NCBI GenBank assembly: GCA_030063045.1
Contig: JAQSEB010000042.1
Coordinates: 248,001 to 312,000 of the forward strand
Source of the DNA: Pratylenchus scribneri
Taxonomy: Eukaryota > Nematoda > Chromadorea > Rhabditida > Pratylenchidae
Length of the DNA stretch: 64,000 bases
Direction of reading: 5' to 3'
Position numbers and translations under genes: made by a program. Positions 11,137 to 23,122 of this stretch are shown one piece after another; position 1 is the first letter of the stretch; the number at the start of each line of letters is the position of its first letter. The notes under the pieces are model-generated. The model was given only the letters and a program-made list of their open reading frames with translations. It was not told the DNA's origin and ran no database searches.

Positions 11137-12020
11137 AAATATGTTTTTTGTTGCATACTTATTTAAAAAGTATAAAAAGAAACAATTGAATTTGTAAATT
11201 AATTTTCAATTGTTTAATCAAAATATTATTTTTTACAAACTTTATTTATATCACTCCCCAAATAAACTTGCCAATATCAATGACAATTCAGTTGTGATAA
11301 TCCAAGCATCGATTATTTCCTCATCCAAAATCCACATCAATCTCCGTCGAGATTTTGACGAAATTAATTTATGTTTATTATTCGAAATAAATTATAAAAT
11401 TGTTTCCATTTTTATTGATCAAAAATAAGTTAGGTATATAATATATGCATAATGCATTTAGATTTTTGAAGTTCGCAAATTCTAGGAGCAAATTTTATGT
11501 GTAAAATACGCAAAAATAAGATATGGATGGCCCGGGTTGGTTATAAACAGTTGGTTATTGGTTTCGAAAATAGCTTGAATATTTTTTAATCCAAATCCAA
11601 AAAGGAAAACTTGCATACTCTAAATTGGAATGCTAGTTATAAAATTGTAAGATGTGGAGATCGGTGCGCAGCGAAACATCAAATCCAAACATTTTTAAAA
11701 ACTGAAATGTTCAGTGTTCAAAACACAACATTTACAAGCCATGTGATTAAAATTCAAAATAAACAAATACGTCAAAAGGGCTTAAAATGTTAGCTTCACA
11801 TGAGGGACATGACATGATGATTAAGGAAGGAGGGGGGAAGTAAGTCTAGTATTTTCCTAACCACAAAAAGCACTCATTCAACAACGTTGCACTGCACAAA
11901 CGCCTTGTACAAAAGTGAAAAGGAAGAGAGCACAAGAACATCACATATCACATAGCACATAGACAATGAGAAAATTCTCTGCTCTCATAGCAATACATCG
12001 GCGAAGAGGCCGAAGGATAC
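11137..12020. other. Intergenic, no supported gene
   Basis: AT-rich. A 60-codon open frame at 11611-11793 ends with a run of Lys/Gln but has no splice context or recognisable motif. CA-rich sequence (CACATATCACATAGCACATAG) precedes the MITE at 12029. Confidence 0.4.
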
Positions 12021-12028
12021 ATATACAT

Positions 12029-12211
12029 CAGGGCTGGGCAAATATCGTTATCGTTTATCGTATTTTTAAGATTTTTCAAAATTTTGAAAAAAAGTATTTC
12101 AAAATTTTGAAAAAAAGTAAAGGGTCCCCCCTTTGAAATCGTGAAATATTTATCGCTATCGTTATCGTATATCGTGAAATATCGTGTTTTCTGAGATTTT
12201 GCCCAGCCCTG
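12029..12211. mobile_element. hAT-type MITE, 183 bp
   Basis: Starts CAGGGCTGGGCAAA and ends TTTTGCCCAGCCCTG. It is flanked by the exact 8-bp duplication ATATACAT (12021-12028 and 12212-12219). The interior has subterminal TATCGTTATCGT repeats in both orientations. A different family from the MITE at 8174, though of the same type. Confidence 0.9.
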
Positions 12212-13080
12212 ATATACATACATTCTAGTCAAGGGATGGACTTTTGACAAGTCAATCAATCCATCCACGTTCCCTCACTGATAAAATTATAAGAGTCAGA
12301 CAGAGAGGAGAGATCTTGCTCAAAATTTTTTGGGATTCTTTCGAGATTTTTTGGAGATCTGACTTATGCGAGCATTAGTGCTTTGATGCAAGGTTGAAAA
12401 ACCGATGACAATGCAGATTAGGCCTGTTTCCTGGCTTCACGTACGGCTGGCACGCACGACAAAGTAAAAATGTTTAAGTCCCTTGAATCGGGAGTGCGAA
12501 AGGCACCAGTGTTTGATTAAATTAGTTTGAATGAAATAAGCTCAAATCAAGGTCAAGTCATCAAAGTCTCAGTGAGGAATTATAGAGTAAAACGAGCAAA
12601 CTAGCACACCTCATGGGGAAAAATTGCCTACCTCTAAGTCGTCCGGCCAAAGTGTCTCAATGGAAGCAGTTTAGGCTGAAGCATGGAAAAAATAGAGTGG
12701 GAATGGGAACTGGGAATTCCCTGTTGGGAATTACTCACTTCTGCTGCGGAAGAGGAAATCCGAGAAGCGAGAACTGGCTTGAAAGAAAGGCTGAAAATAA
12801 ATGGTATCGAGAGAGAGAATTAGCCATCAGCAAATTACCAATGAAGTGGGAAATCATTCATCTTTGCAAATGAAGGGCGTCAATTTTCGGAACAATTTTT
12901 TGAAAAAAAAGATATTTTCAAGTTTCATGCAATAAATTTGAATCGACAAACGAATCTTTCATTTTGACAAAAAATTCTAGCCAATTCATTTTCTTTTATT
13001 TATTACAAAATTTTATTTTCATTTTATCATTAATTTTAAAAACTTAATTAGAATTAAAAATAAATTGTTAATAAATACAT
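12212..13080. other. Unexplained GC-richer island
   Basis: From about 12240 to 12870 base composition is closer to balanced than its surroundings, including CGTACGGCTGGCACGCACG near 12450 and an 86-codon plus-strand frame at 12613-12873. No domain, RNA fold or repeat was recognised, so it could be an unspliced 5' leader, a non-coding RNA or a decayed gene. 12880-13080 is plain AT-rich sequence. Confidence 0.3.
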
Positions 13081-13867
13081 TCAGATTTTAATAAGAAAAT
13101 AACGTTCATTCGGATATTCTTTTTGTTTCCATTCCAGCGAATTTTTCTTGTAATTCACAGGAAGTTTGATCAGCCGATGGAAAACTTTTCTCAATTCCCT
13201 AGTTGGATCTGAATTTAGAATGATATAAGATATTAGTTTGAAGCAGGATTGCCAGATTTTTTTCAGAAAAAAGTACAAAAGCCTTGAAAAAAAGATTTTG
13301 GTATCAAAAAAAAAGATTTTCATTTTAAGCTAATATAAATTGATTAAAATTTTTTAATTATGTTTTATTTTATCATAAATGAACAACGGGGATCATTTAG
13401 GACTAAGATCACGTGATTTTGAAAAGAAATTTTTATTTTCGAGCCGCAAACAAAAAATTCAGGTCAAAATGGCCGCGCAGCGAAAAATAAGCCAAAAATA
13501 GGCGCGAGCGAAAAAATAAGCCAAAAATGGCCGCGCAGCAAAAATTTTTGCGATTTTTTCATGATTTTGTGAAAAAAAAAGTACAAAAAGTACATCAAAG
13601 CCAAAAAAAGTACATCATTTAAAAAAGTACATTTTATTTTCAAAGATTTGACCCCTATCTTTTAAAAAAATACATCTGGCAACCCTGGTTTGAAGGGAGT
13701 TTGTGAATTCTATGAAATTTATATTTTTTACCTCCGAAAGGAAAATCTAATTTCTGCTCATCGCAAAAATGTAGCCCTTGCTCATTTACAAAAATATGTG
13801 GCTTCTTTGACAGATCAAAAATGGGAAAATGCATATGCAAAATGTAATTGCTTTCAGCAATATCCAA
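13081..13867 (-). pseudogene. Gene fragment of a repeated family, split by a hAT MITE
   Basis: Read on the minus strand, 13867-13700 encodes a segment ending FGGKKYKFHRIHKLPSN, and 13220-13081 encodes SDPTRELRKVFHRLIKLPVN to a TAA stop. The same two blocks recur near 19700-19970 and 22140-22400, with in-frame stops just after VFHRLIK. A 444-bp MITE separates the blocks here. The family is unknown; an upstream half was not found, so this is treated as a duplicated gene fragment. Confidence 0.45.
13244..13687. mobile_element. hAT-type MITE, 444 bp
   Basis: Begins CAGGATTGCCAGAT and ends ATCTGGCAACCCTG. It is flanked by the exact 8-bp duplication GTTTGAAG (13236-13243 and 13688-13695). The interior contains AAAGTACA-type repeats and GCGCAGCGAAAAATAAGCC words, with no coding capacity. 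Confidence 0.9.
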
Positions 13868-14361
13868 GTGGCATTGTGGTCTTAGAAACTGAAAAACATA
13901 ACATTTTTTTATTTATTGCATTTTATTATTGCCTAGTAATAATACATTTTATTTAACAAATCATAATCACTCTATACACTTAATAATTCATTTTTATTAT
14001 ATCTAAAAATTTATAAACTACAAAATTTATAGGGGATGATGTATTGTTGATGGTGTTTGTTAAAGCTGATAATTAGGTCAATTTTTGTAATATTTTATTG
14101 AGAGTATAAAATTAGATAAAAATGATATCAAAATCAACGGGTATTGGTCTATGTTGTATATTTGAATATATTTATTTATATATATGTTATCCAATATAAT
14201 TAAAATAAAATCACTATTTTCTATTATCACTTTGAAGCTTTTATACCAAATAAAATATTAAATAAATTAATTAACAGATTATTTATTATTAGTTTTAACC
14301 CCAATTTTCTAATCACTTCATTAACTAACTTATTTTATAGTACTATTTGGGGCTAGAGGGC

Positions 14362-17300
14362 TTAAAAAAGAATCTTATAATTTTGGATGGAATCACTTGA
14401 ATTGTGAATTTGGAAGCTTATTAAATAGAGCCAATTTTTGTTATTTGTAAATTTGCTATTTTTTTCAAATACATAGTGAGAAAAACTAACAAAAGCATGA
14501 TCATAATATTCCATGTCAGCTTTGTTCAGATTAATTGATGGGAAATTATCAAATTCCTTCAGCCAACCACGGTGAACAGGCCCCATTTCATTGGGGAAAG
14601 ATTGCTGGTTTGTTTGTTGTGGCCAACAATGTTCCAATGGTCGCAGAATTTCAAGGGAAAAGCAGTCTTCAAATTTAAAAACGGCGTCATTTTCACTTGT
14701 ATTACAACATTCAACTTTCCGGTCAGAATTGCTTTTCAGGCATAATTCTTTTGGTATTCTTAAAATGAATATAAAATTAATAAAAAAAACCATATTTTTA
14801 TTTTTAAAAATTTTTTTTAAAATTTTTCAAAAATTTCTGCTGGGAAAAGATTTTATCTTTCCTTTAAAAATGGTCTTTTTACCTCTAATTAAGTGCTAAA
14901 AACCTCTCAAATAAAATTTATTTAGGGTTAGGATTAGGTTAAGGGCGGCATGGTTTCTATGGGCTAAAGGCTAGAGATATGTTGGATTAAAGGCTTGGCC
15001 ATAAAATTGTGGAGTTATGGCCATTATTGTGCTAAATTAAATTGTTTTTTGACTTATAATTCTGTGGCCAATGAGCCAATTTAAGTGATGTTAACTTGCA
15101 AACTGCTGCTAATAGCAGCTTTTTGTATGGGCTATCGAGTATATAGATTTATGAAAGACAAAAATTTGGCCAAATTAATGTTAAAAAAAATATGAAAACA
15201 CACAAATTAGAGGCTAAAACGACCCAAATTAGAGGTAAGAAAAAACCGCCCGTTTTCTGCTGTATTTTCCATCATTTTTTAACATTTATATCGGACTCCT
15301 GTTTTTTTCGATTTTTGTCTCTAAATTCAAATCCAGAGTCCAGACTTGGATTTTTTCAAAAAATATTTATAATAAAATTCATAGTAAAATTTTACAAATA
15401 TCTAAAAGAATGATTTGTTTAAAAAAATGGACGAACTTTGTCGAAGTAATCCAACGTTGATATAAATCATTCTCCAAATGGCATTTAAAAACTATAGTAT
15501 ATCCTTTAATATATATCTTATGGGTTCCTCCCCACATTAATTGACCAGGAGTGACCAACAAGCGCTCTTCATATTGTCGGAGAACATTGTGATAGTTGCA
15601 AATTTCTATAAATATGAGAAATAAAACTTTAAAATATTTATTCAATTTAGAAAGTTTGGAATTGATAATGTACGAAGCACTTCCTTCTCTCTAATATGTC
15701 TAATTTTCAATCTATTATTTCCATTTTCGGGACTGAAATTGGAAAATAAATCTAGCAAATTTTCATTCCATTTTTAACTGTCTAAACCAAGGGGATTTTC
15801 GCAACATGCTGAACACAATTGGGCATTCATTTTTATTTTATTGGCCATAAGTATGCTCCAAAGTCCTCCAAACCTATTATTCAATTTGCTTAAAAATCTC
15901 GAATTTAATTTATATGAAATGGTAAAATTTAAATTGTCTGAATTAAATTTACTAAAGTTGAGTAAGATTAAACGTAAAACCAAAAATAACCATTAAATAC
16001 AATAATAAAAAGTTTTTTGATTTGATTATTTTTGTCATTTATTTTTTACCTTTTCTCGGATCATTTCGATGAATCCACTTTCCTACAGTTGTCCATAAAT
16101 TGTTCACAATTCGTGCCAAGCCATCCGAATTTGCCATCTTCTCCCCCTCTATCAATGGTTTATATTCGCATCCAACAATTATTGCATCGCCAATTCCCAA
16201 TTTTCCTGCATTCACATTTTCCACTGCACGCACTATTGTACGGAGAAACAAATTTTGCCGACTCAACATTTTGATCAAATTGGTTCGGTAAAGGAATACG
16301 CGTTCTGCTGTAATCAACAAATCACCAGCAGATATCTTTGTTGAAAACATATTAGAAACTTATAGAGCGATTAGAAAAGCACGGCGATCTATCTGATATT
16401 ATTGTCGATTGTGATAGAACGAATTCTGCATAAAATTGCTATAAAATATATAAAATAATATCAAAAATATTATTGGCTATGTCCAAAAACAAAAGATTTT
16501 TGGGTAATTCTATAGTTAGGTCCCCTTTTTGGGTCACCTTGGAAAAAAGTGAAGGATCCCCCTTTTGGATGTTAGGGTTTGAGTGGTGTCAGGTTTTGGG
16601 TTTAGGATACACGTGAGATGATTTTTAGCCCATCCCCATCCTATCCCTAACCTTTTCCAGAATGACCCCAACCCGAAACCTGATGACCCATAGGGGGACC
16701 CTTCACTTTTCAAAAAGGGGACCTAAACTATAGAAGTACCGATTTTTGATAATAATTCAGAAAATGTCCAATATTGACCAACGGTATTGGAATATTATTT
16801 TATAGCTAATTTTATGCACAATAAAGTGATATAAATTAATCTAGCGGCTCTAGTCTATCGATACAAATTATTACGTTCATACTCCATATCCATAGTCGAA
16901 TTTTCATTTATAGTTCCGTCTATTTTTGCTAGAGATCGATTTGAATTTGTCGGCGGCCGGATATCCGGGTTTTTATTCAAAATTTTTACGAGCCTTTGGA
17001 CAAACCCGGATTTCCCCAAAAATGGCAGGATCGGTCACCGGGCCCAGAAGAACCTTTTCCTGGGCTCGGTCCGGCGCCATACCCCTAATTCGATAAGATA
17101 AATTAAAATGTTTTCTATTCTACTATTTCTTCAGAACAATGTATTTAATTCCAAAAAAATTATGCCTAACTCTCAATAAGTCAACTAATTTGATTTGGCC
17201 GAGTATCTTAAAATATTTTTATCTATTGGCCAATTCAATTTTTTCCATTATTTATAAATTATTTTGTAATTATAATTGCACTTACAGCTTCTTCTTCAGT

Positions 17301-17561
17301 TCTCCATAGCTTTTTCATTCCATTTTCTATAGCAATGCAAATTTGATGGTTAATTAGTTTGAGTTTTTGTCGCTCCTCAAGATTGAGGAAATCGCCAATA
17401 TCAATCCAAATATCCAAAGAAAAATTTGAACTCAGCTGTTGAGATGATTTTTTGGAGAAGATTTTTAAGAAAAATTTCTGCAGAATTTTTAGTGCTTGGC
17501 CCAAAAATGAAACAATAAATAATTGGAAAAAATTGATGCGATGCCACATTGAATTGAAAAT
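14362..17561 (-). CDS. F-box-like protein with unknown C-terminal domain
   Basis: Six minus-strand exons join in phase: 17561-17286, 16335-16050, 15937-15788, 15751-15674, 15605-15437 and 14758-14362, ending at a TAA. The first exon encodes DIWIDIGDFLNLEERQKLKL, which fits an F-box (substrate-receptor helix of SCF ubiquitin ligases). The remaining roughly 360 residues (LITAERVFLYRT ..., VTPGQLMWGGTHKIYIKGYT ..., a Cys-containing last exon with VECC) match no family I know. Introns of 36-38 nt (15752-15787) stand beside long ones. The start is uncertain: ATG at 17547-17549 lies just inside an acceptor at 17562, so an upstream exon may exist. The product would recruit an unknown substrate to a ubiquitin ligase. 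Confidence 0.6.
16507..16736. mobile_element. MITE with TA target site
   Basis: The left end ATTCTATAGTTAGGTCCCC and right end GGGGACCTAAACTATAGAAG are inverted, and subterminal blocks with GTGAAGGATCCCCC / GGGGGACCCTTCAC repeat. TA flanks each end (16505-16506 and 16737-16738), as for Tc1/mariner-type MITEs. It lies in an intron of the F-box-like gene. Confidence 0.6.
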
Positions 17562-18350
17562 CTGAAAAAATTAATTTTAAGTAATATATGATAATTTGAC
17601 ATTTTATATGGTATAAAAGAATCAGAGCTCTAAATCGGCATTTTTCTGCATTTTCTCCCTCTTGCCGTACTTTTCCGCTTTTTTGACTTTTTGCCATGAC
17701 CATTTTTTTGTTAAAATTTTTCATTTCATAGTAATTTTTGGTTAAAATTTTTTCACTCCATGGCAATTTTTGCAAAAAAATCAGCAAAAATGTTTTTAAT
17801 TGAATCATTATTGAATTTTAAGCATTTAAACAACCGCATTTTCGCCGCATTTTTAACATTTTTTGACTAGCTTTTGCCACATTTTAATGGTCCATATTGC
17901 AATTTTGGTTCAAAGTTTTCGACACAACGCTAATAAGAATAGAACAAATGTTTTGCCATCTATAAAAGCATAAAAGGAAAAACCTTTTGTGCCAAATGCT
18001 ACAATGGGGAAGGTATTATTACTGTGTATGGATATGAAATATTAATGATGTAAGAAATTAATGAAAAATGTTCATAATTATTATTAATTTAGAAGACTTG
18101 TATAAATAAGATCGTTTATAAATCGGAATTTAATTTTTTCATTGTTGGATTCCTTTTAGGTATCATTATCAATATATATTAGGTTTGGGTTTTGGCTGGT
18201 TTTATATCTTAATATAAAAAAAAGAATTTTGCTTGCATGAGACTCAGCATAAGCCAAAACGGATCGATATGGGATAAATTTAGGCTATAAAGAAGTGTGC
18301 GTCTCTGTCTGCTGAAATAGTGAGGGCTACTCCGCCATAGCAAAACGACT
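17562..18350. other. Upstream of the F-box-like gene, no supported gene
   Basis: AT-rich. A minus-strand frame starting MAKSQKSGK near 17697 could be a first exon of the F-box-like gene, since it has a possible GTACGG donor, but nothing else supports it. Confidence 0.35.
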
Positions 18351-18479
18351 AACTACTAATGGACAGAGAAAAATTTAAATTCATACATGGACAATTCATA
18401 TGCCAATATCACACAAAAATTTTAAATGTTAAAAAGCCTTTGATGCTGCTTTTTTTTGTTCATCATCTAAAAAATGTCC

Positions 18480-18640
18480 ACCAATTAATAAAAATATTTT
18501 TATTTTGTTGGGCAGCAGCGAGGAGAATGGAATTGGAAAATTGTCCTGTGGCAAATTGCCTCCAGCAAATTTTTGAAAATAAATATTGCCCAAATACATA
18601 ACACACCAACAGCGGCAGAGAATTTTCCCCAATCTAAACC
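18480..18640. repeat. Dispersed repeat R (TTGCCTCCAGCAAAT)
   Basis: Contains the block GGAAAATTGTCC ... TTGCCTCCAGCAAATTTTTG followed by AATATTGCCCAA. Further copies lie at about 20340-20450 and three times in 25245-25760. Non-coding in all frames when the copies are compared. Confidence 0.5.
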
Positions 18641-19360
18641 AATGAAGTGGAATTGGCTTGTAATTTGTGAAAAATGTTGCCTACAGGTTTGAAAATATTA
18701 CCTACTTTTTAAGAAGGAATGAATATTAAGAGGAAAATCTTAAAATTGACATTTTCTTTATTATTTTTTTAACCTCGAATCAATAATAAGAGAATAATTT
18801 CGATCAAATTGCCTTTTTTGGTTAATAAATCCAATAGGCAAAAATTAATAATGAATTATTTTAAGCATCCCATGAAGGGATGCAGTCCAAAAATTAGGGT
18901 AAACCCATAAGCGTCCCCCTGCACGGAAATCTTTAGTAAAAGGCGAAAGATTTCTTCGTCCGAATACAAGGGGACCAGGGATGACAAGGGGAAGAAAAAT
19001 TGGCTATTTAACCCCATCTTCCCTCTCAAAGTTTATGGAAAGCAGACAAGGCGATGAGCGAGAAGAATTTGTGTCTGACTTCTTTTCCAGTGGCAAAATG
19101 TGCGGCAAGGAAGGGGAGAGGAAGGCGTCTTTTGTTAAATTTCCTTTCTCTATTCCACAAGGGGAAAGGAGATCTCAACACGCTGCCTCTATTTTCTCTT
19201 CTTCCCTTTTCCTTCTCTCTCACTCGCTCTCATCGTTTTCCAGCTGCGAGATGGGAACTCCCTTCCCGTTAAACATTACCCTCTCACGAATATTGCTGCC
19301 CTCCAATGAAAATTGAACAAATAGAATTTTATTCCAATGAAGAGAGGAAAAGGGACGAAT
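18641..19360. other. Intergenic with a purine/pyrimidine-biased island
   Basis: 18890-19320 is less AT-rich and has GGGGAAAGG and TTCTCTCTC stretches, resembling the sequence just upstream of U2 (2440-2720) in composition only. Open frames on both strands overlap and none has a recognisable motif; a promoter or leader is possible. Confidence 0.3.
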
Positions 19361-19580
19361 TCACTGGTTGAATTTGGGACTGTACTTCTCAGGATCATTT
19401 CTGTAGTAAGTCTTCCCGGTGGCTAGTCCACTTTGCTCACCACAGCACCCGCGATGATGAGCCATGGCGTCGTCCCCAGAGCGTGAAATTCGCTGTGGGG
19501 CTGATGCATGTTTTTGCTGTTCCCCCGGCCTTGAGGACCGTCGGCTGGCCCTTTTGGGTCGGCCATGGGGACGACGCTTG
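19361..19580 (-). CDS. Candidate 3' exon, basic Cys-Cys protein
   Basis: Minus-strand exon from an acceptor (TTTTAACCCGCTCAG) to TGA, about 73 codons. It opens with KRRPHGRPKRASRRSSRPG, contains HHRGCCGEQSG, and ends NDPEKYSPKFNQ. GC content is clearly higher than its surroundings, as expected of a coding exon. The dibasic-rich start and paired cysteines might suggest a processed peptide, but no family is recognised and the upstream exon was not found. Confidence 0.4.
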
Positions 19581-19689
19581 CTGAGCGGGTTAAAAGAAAA
19601 TATCATTTGGAGAAAATGAATGATGACTAAATGTTTATTATATTTATTATTCATCCACAATTATTTTCACCCAAATTGATAATTGCAAT

Positions 19690-19990
19690 GTAATACTTAA
19701 TTGAAAATAAAAATAAATTGTAAATAAATTCATTCAGACTTTAATAAAAGAAAATAATAATCATTCGTCGGAAATTTCTTTTGTTCCCATCCCAACGAAT
19801 TTTTTCTTTTAATTCACAGAAAATTTGATCAATCGATGGAACACTTTTCTCAATTCCTTAGTTGGATCTGAATTGGAAGATGGGAATTTGTGAATTCTTT
19901 GAAATTTATATTTACTTCCGAAATGGCAATATAATTCTGATCATTGCAAAAATGTTGCCCAAGTTCATTTTCAAAAATATGTGATTTGAA
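19690..19990 (-). pseudogene. Copy of the VFHRLIK gene fragment
   Basis: Minus-strand translation gives ELRKVFHRLIKFSVN followed at once by a stop, and a second block with QHFCND, matching the fragment at 13081-13867. It is not interrupted by a MITE, so it shows the pre-insertion arrangement. Confidence 0.45.
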
Positions 19991-20044
19991 AAATTATTAT
20001 AAATATGATTTTCAATGAAAATGTTCTGAATGTAGAATTTTGGC

Positions 20045-20180
20045 ATTTTATAGACATAAAATTAGCTATAAAATGGCATCAAAAGCTTTGGACGGTTTTT
20101 TGACCATAACTCGGTGATAATTCAAAATTGGTCAAAGCTTTTGATATCATTTTGTAGCTAATTTCATGTCTAATAAAATG
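20045..20180. mobile_element. Short inverted-repeat (MITE-like) element
   Basis: Left ATTTTATAGACATAAAATTA and right TAATTTCATGTCTAATAAAA are inverted repeats extending about 45 bp inward to TCAAAAGCTTTG / CAAAGCTTTTGA. Non-coding. Confidence 0.5.
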
Positions 20181-20339
20181 TAATAAACATTTCCAAGCTT
20201 TACCACTCAAACATTCTTCCATTCCACATTATTTAAAGATGTGTGTGTGTATAAAGTAAAGCCTCGATGTAATGTTACTTAAGCAAAAAAATCCTAGCAG
20301 ATTAATACTTTTATAATAAAAAGCGATTAAAATAGAATT

Positions 20340-20450
20340 GTACCGTGGAAAAATGACTCCAGCAGCAAATTTTTGAAAATACATTGCCCATCAAAATAGC
20401 GAATATTTTCTCCAATTCCCAATTCTCATTGATGAATGATTTATGACCTT
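20340..20450. repeat. Dispersed repeat R copy
   Basis: GTGGAAAAATGACTCCAGCAGCAAATTTTTG then TTGCCCATCAAAATAGCGAATATTTTCTCCAATTCC, the same order of blocks as at 25430-25520. Confidence 0.5.
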
Positions 20451-21127
20451 AAATAATGATGGAGGCTATGGGCTATTTAAATTTGTACAAAATCCTTATC
20501 AGTCTTCACAATCCATATATAAAAATTGAGATTTATTCAAAAATTGTATACTATCCAAAATTCCCCAACTAATTTGCATACAATCGCAATGGTCTCTCTT
20601 CCTTCCAATTTATTTTACTCATCTTTTTAAAATGAAAAGAATGCCAAAAAAAGGAATAATTTTCATTCCTTCCCATTTCCCATATTATGCACATGCCCTC
20701 TAAAAAATTCAACATCTCAATCTCAAGGATGGATTTTTTGAAAATAACATACTTATATTTTGGCTTCATTTTCATTTATTTCGATGACATTTTTATTTGG
20801 ACGAGTCAAATTCCATGAAAAATGGACTTTTATTATATTCTATTTCTTAATGAATTCCAAAATTCAATGCAAAAACTGGACATTTTAATTTTACCGAATT
20901 AAAGCATTATAGTGAATAAATATATTTTAAATAGAGCCAGGCGCAGATTCATGGCAAATTTTTAGGCAATTTTCCTATCTTTAATTCGGTAAAATTAATT
21001 TCATCGAGTTCGCATTTTCTTCACTAAAATAATTTTAAAATATTCTATTAATTTAAATAAAATAATTCAGATAATCAAATTTCAAAAAATATTTTTAAAT
21101 TTATTTTCTAAAATTTTTTTTGCAAAA
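20451..21127. other. Intergenic, nothing recognised
   Basis: AT-rich; no exon, RNA or repeat structure identified. The last 100 bases presumably hold the promoter and leader of the coiled-coil gene at 21128. Confidence 0.4.
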
Positions 21128-21938
21128 ATGGATTCAAACAACAGTTCTTCCCTGAATGAATCTTCTAATTTTACGCGTTTCTCAATTGGAACGGACTCTA
21201 AAGAAATGGCCGAAAAATTCCAAAAATTGGAAGTGAGTTTTGATAATATTAAAATTAAAGTTTAATTTCAATATAAAATATATATAGGATATGGTCAAAA
21301 AATTGATGGATGAAGATGGATCAAACAATGGAATTTTGATTGGCTGGAAAATTGGCGAAAAATTTGGAAAAATGAAGAAAGAAATGAATGAAATGAAGGA
21401 TGGAATGGCCAAATTGTTGAAGGAATTTGATGGATTGAAGCAAGAGAATGGTGAATTAAAGGAAGAAATGGCCAAAATGAAGAAGAAAATGGAAGAAATG
21501 AAGGAAATTGTTGATGAATTGAAAGCGGCAAAGGATGAAGAAGAACGCAGAGTTGCCGAAATTCAAGAATATCACAAAAGGATGCAGGAAGAAGCGGAGG
21601 AGAATAACAGTGTGGGCGAAGTGGATCAAGTGAGTGAAATTTTATTTAACTAAAAGATAAAAATATATTGACTCGGGCTCAAAGAGAAATACAAAAATTT
21701 TTCACAACAGGAGGAGGAGGCTGTGGCGATGGAGCAGGATCAAAATGCTAAAAAAAAGGACATGAAGATTCAATTGAAGAAGGGTGCAAATAATTTTTCC
21801 AAAATTAAAAGACGTTGTCGTCGTCCTCCACTCAAATCTTACTATTGTGTCACGACTATTGATGGAAGTGAAAAGCTACAGGATGCATCAACAGGAGAAC
21901 TGGTATCTTTTTCTGATGAAGATGAGGGACTCGATTAA
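21128..21938 (+). CDS. Small coiled-coil protein with basic C-terminal motif
   Basis: Three exons join in phase, 21128-21232, 21288-21629 and 21711-21938, giving 224 residues. Residues about 36-140 form a heptad-rich coiled coil (MKKEMNEMKDGMAKLLKEFD is typical). Next come an acidic EEE segment and a basic patch (KIKRRCRRPPLK) that could be a nuclear localisation signal, and the protein ends in acidic FSDEDEGLD. A serine/asparagine-rich N-terminus starts MDSNNSSSLNESS. No enzyme motif or known family; a structural or adaptor role is only a guess. Introns are 55 and 81 nt. Confidence 0.7.
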
Positions 21939-22139
21939 ATCAATAAGCGGGAATGGATGAATTGAGGGAAATGGATGATCAAATTGGCCAATTTGGATGA
22001 ACAATGATTTGATGATGAAAATGATGGAAAAATCCCCCTTCATTCCCCCTCCATTTTGTTTCAATTTTTGTTGATGGCTAAATGTTCATTATATTTTTAT
22101 TCATCCACAATTAAATTTTCATCCAAAATTTAATTGAAA

Positions 22140-22600
22140 ATAAAAATAAATTTCAATAAATTAGTTCAGGGAAAAATGTTCATTCGGAAATTTCCTTTTG
22201 TTCCCATTCCAACGAATTTTTTTTAATTCACAGTAAATTTGATCAATCGATGGAAAACTTTTCTCAATTCCCTAGTTGGTTCTGAATTAGAATGAATGAC
22301 AATAATTATAGAAATTAGAAAGGAGTTTTTTTATAACCTCCGAAGCGGCAATATAATTTCTGCTCATTGCAAAAAATGTGGCCAATTCTCCGTTTGAACT
22401 TTGGCAAATAAGAATGGCAATTCAAGGAATTTCAGTGTTCTTCATTGAGAAAATATTGGAGATCATTCATTTAATTTATTTTTACTTAATTCTCAATTAT
22501 ATTTTTCAGTTTGTTGAACATTCGTCTAAATTCCATCTGCCTTTATTTTTTGACTACTTTATTTTGCATAAAATAATAAATCTTTGATTTGGAAATGAAA
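22140..22600. repeat. Copy of the VFHRLIK fragment plus adjoining repeat
   Basis: 22140-22400 repeats the fragment seen at 13081 and 19690 (minus-strand ELRKVFHRLIKFTVN then stop). 22445-22600 is nearly identical to 30728-30890, sharing TTTGTTGAACATTCG and CTAAATTCCATCTG. The two parts together look like one duplicated block. Confidence 0.5.
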
Positions 22601-23122
22601 TATTATTCCTTATCTAAATATACAGCTATGTAAATACAAAAATTAGTAGCCGCATAAATTATTAAAATTGAATGGATATGGTTTAAAAGAGTATCAGAGT
22701 TGGCATTTGTCAAATACAAAATTAATGAACAATTTATTGTTGAACTTGTAACTAAATATAAGATTTATTCCTATACTCTTAAAATTTCTAGAAATTTCAT
22801 TTTAATATAAAGTTAAATGGTCAAATTATAGTCATTTAATTTTTCTTTTTTTATAAAATATAAATTATATTTTTATGTATAAAAATATTATTCCCTTAAT
22901 TTTTCAACAAGTGAAATCGATTTAATTTTATTCTCTAAAAATTTTGATTTCAAATGAAAATTAAGAATTTGATGAATGAATGGATGGATGAATCATTTGC
23001 TTCACAAAATTTGGTATAAAATATTAGCGAAAATCATTCATAATATCATTCACTTTTATTAACAACCAAAAATTCAATAATTCCCTTTAAATTCGATTAA
23101 AATAAAAATTTTACACCATAAA
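22601..23122. other. Intergenic, AT-rich
   Basis: Nothing recognised. The final 80 bases precede the start codon of a secreted-protein gene and contain no obvious TATA element beyond general AT richness. Confidence 0.35.

Noticed and set aside
11611..11793. 60-codon frame downstream of the membrane-protein gene
   Set aside because: No start context, splice evidence or similarity to neighbours.
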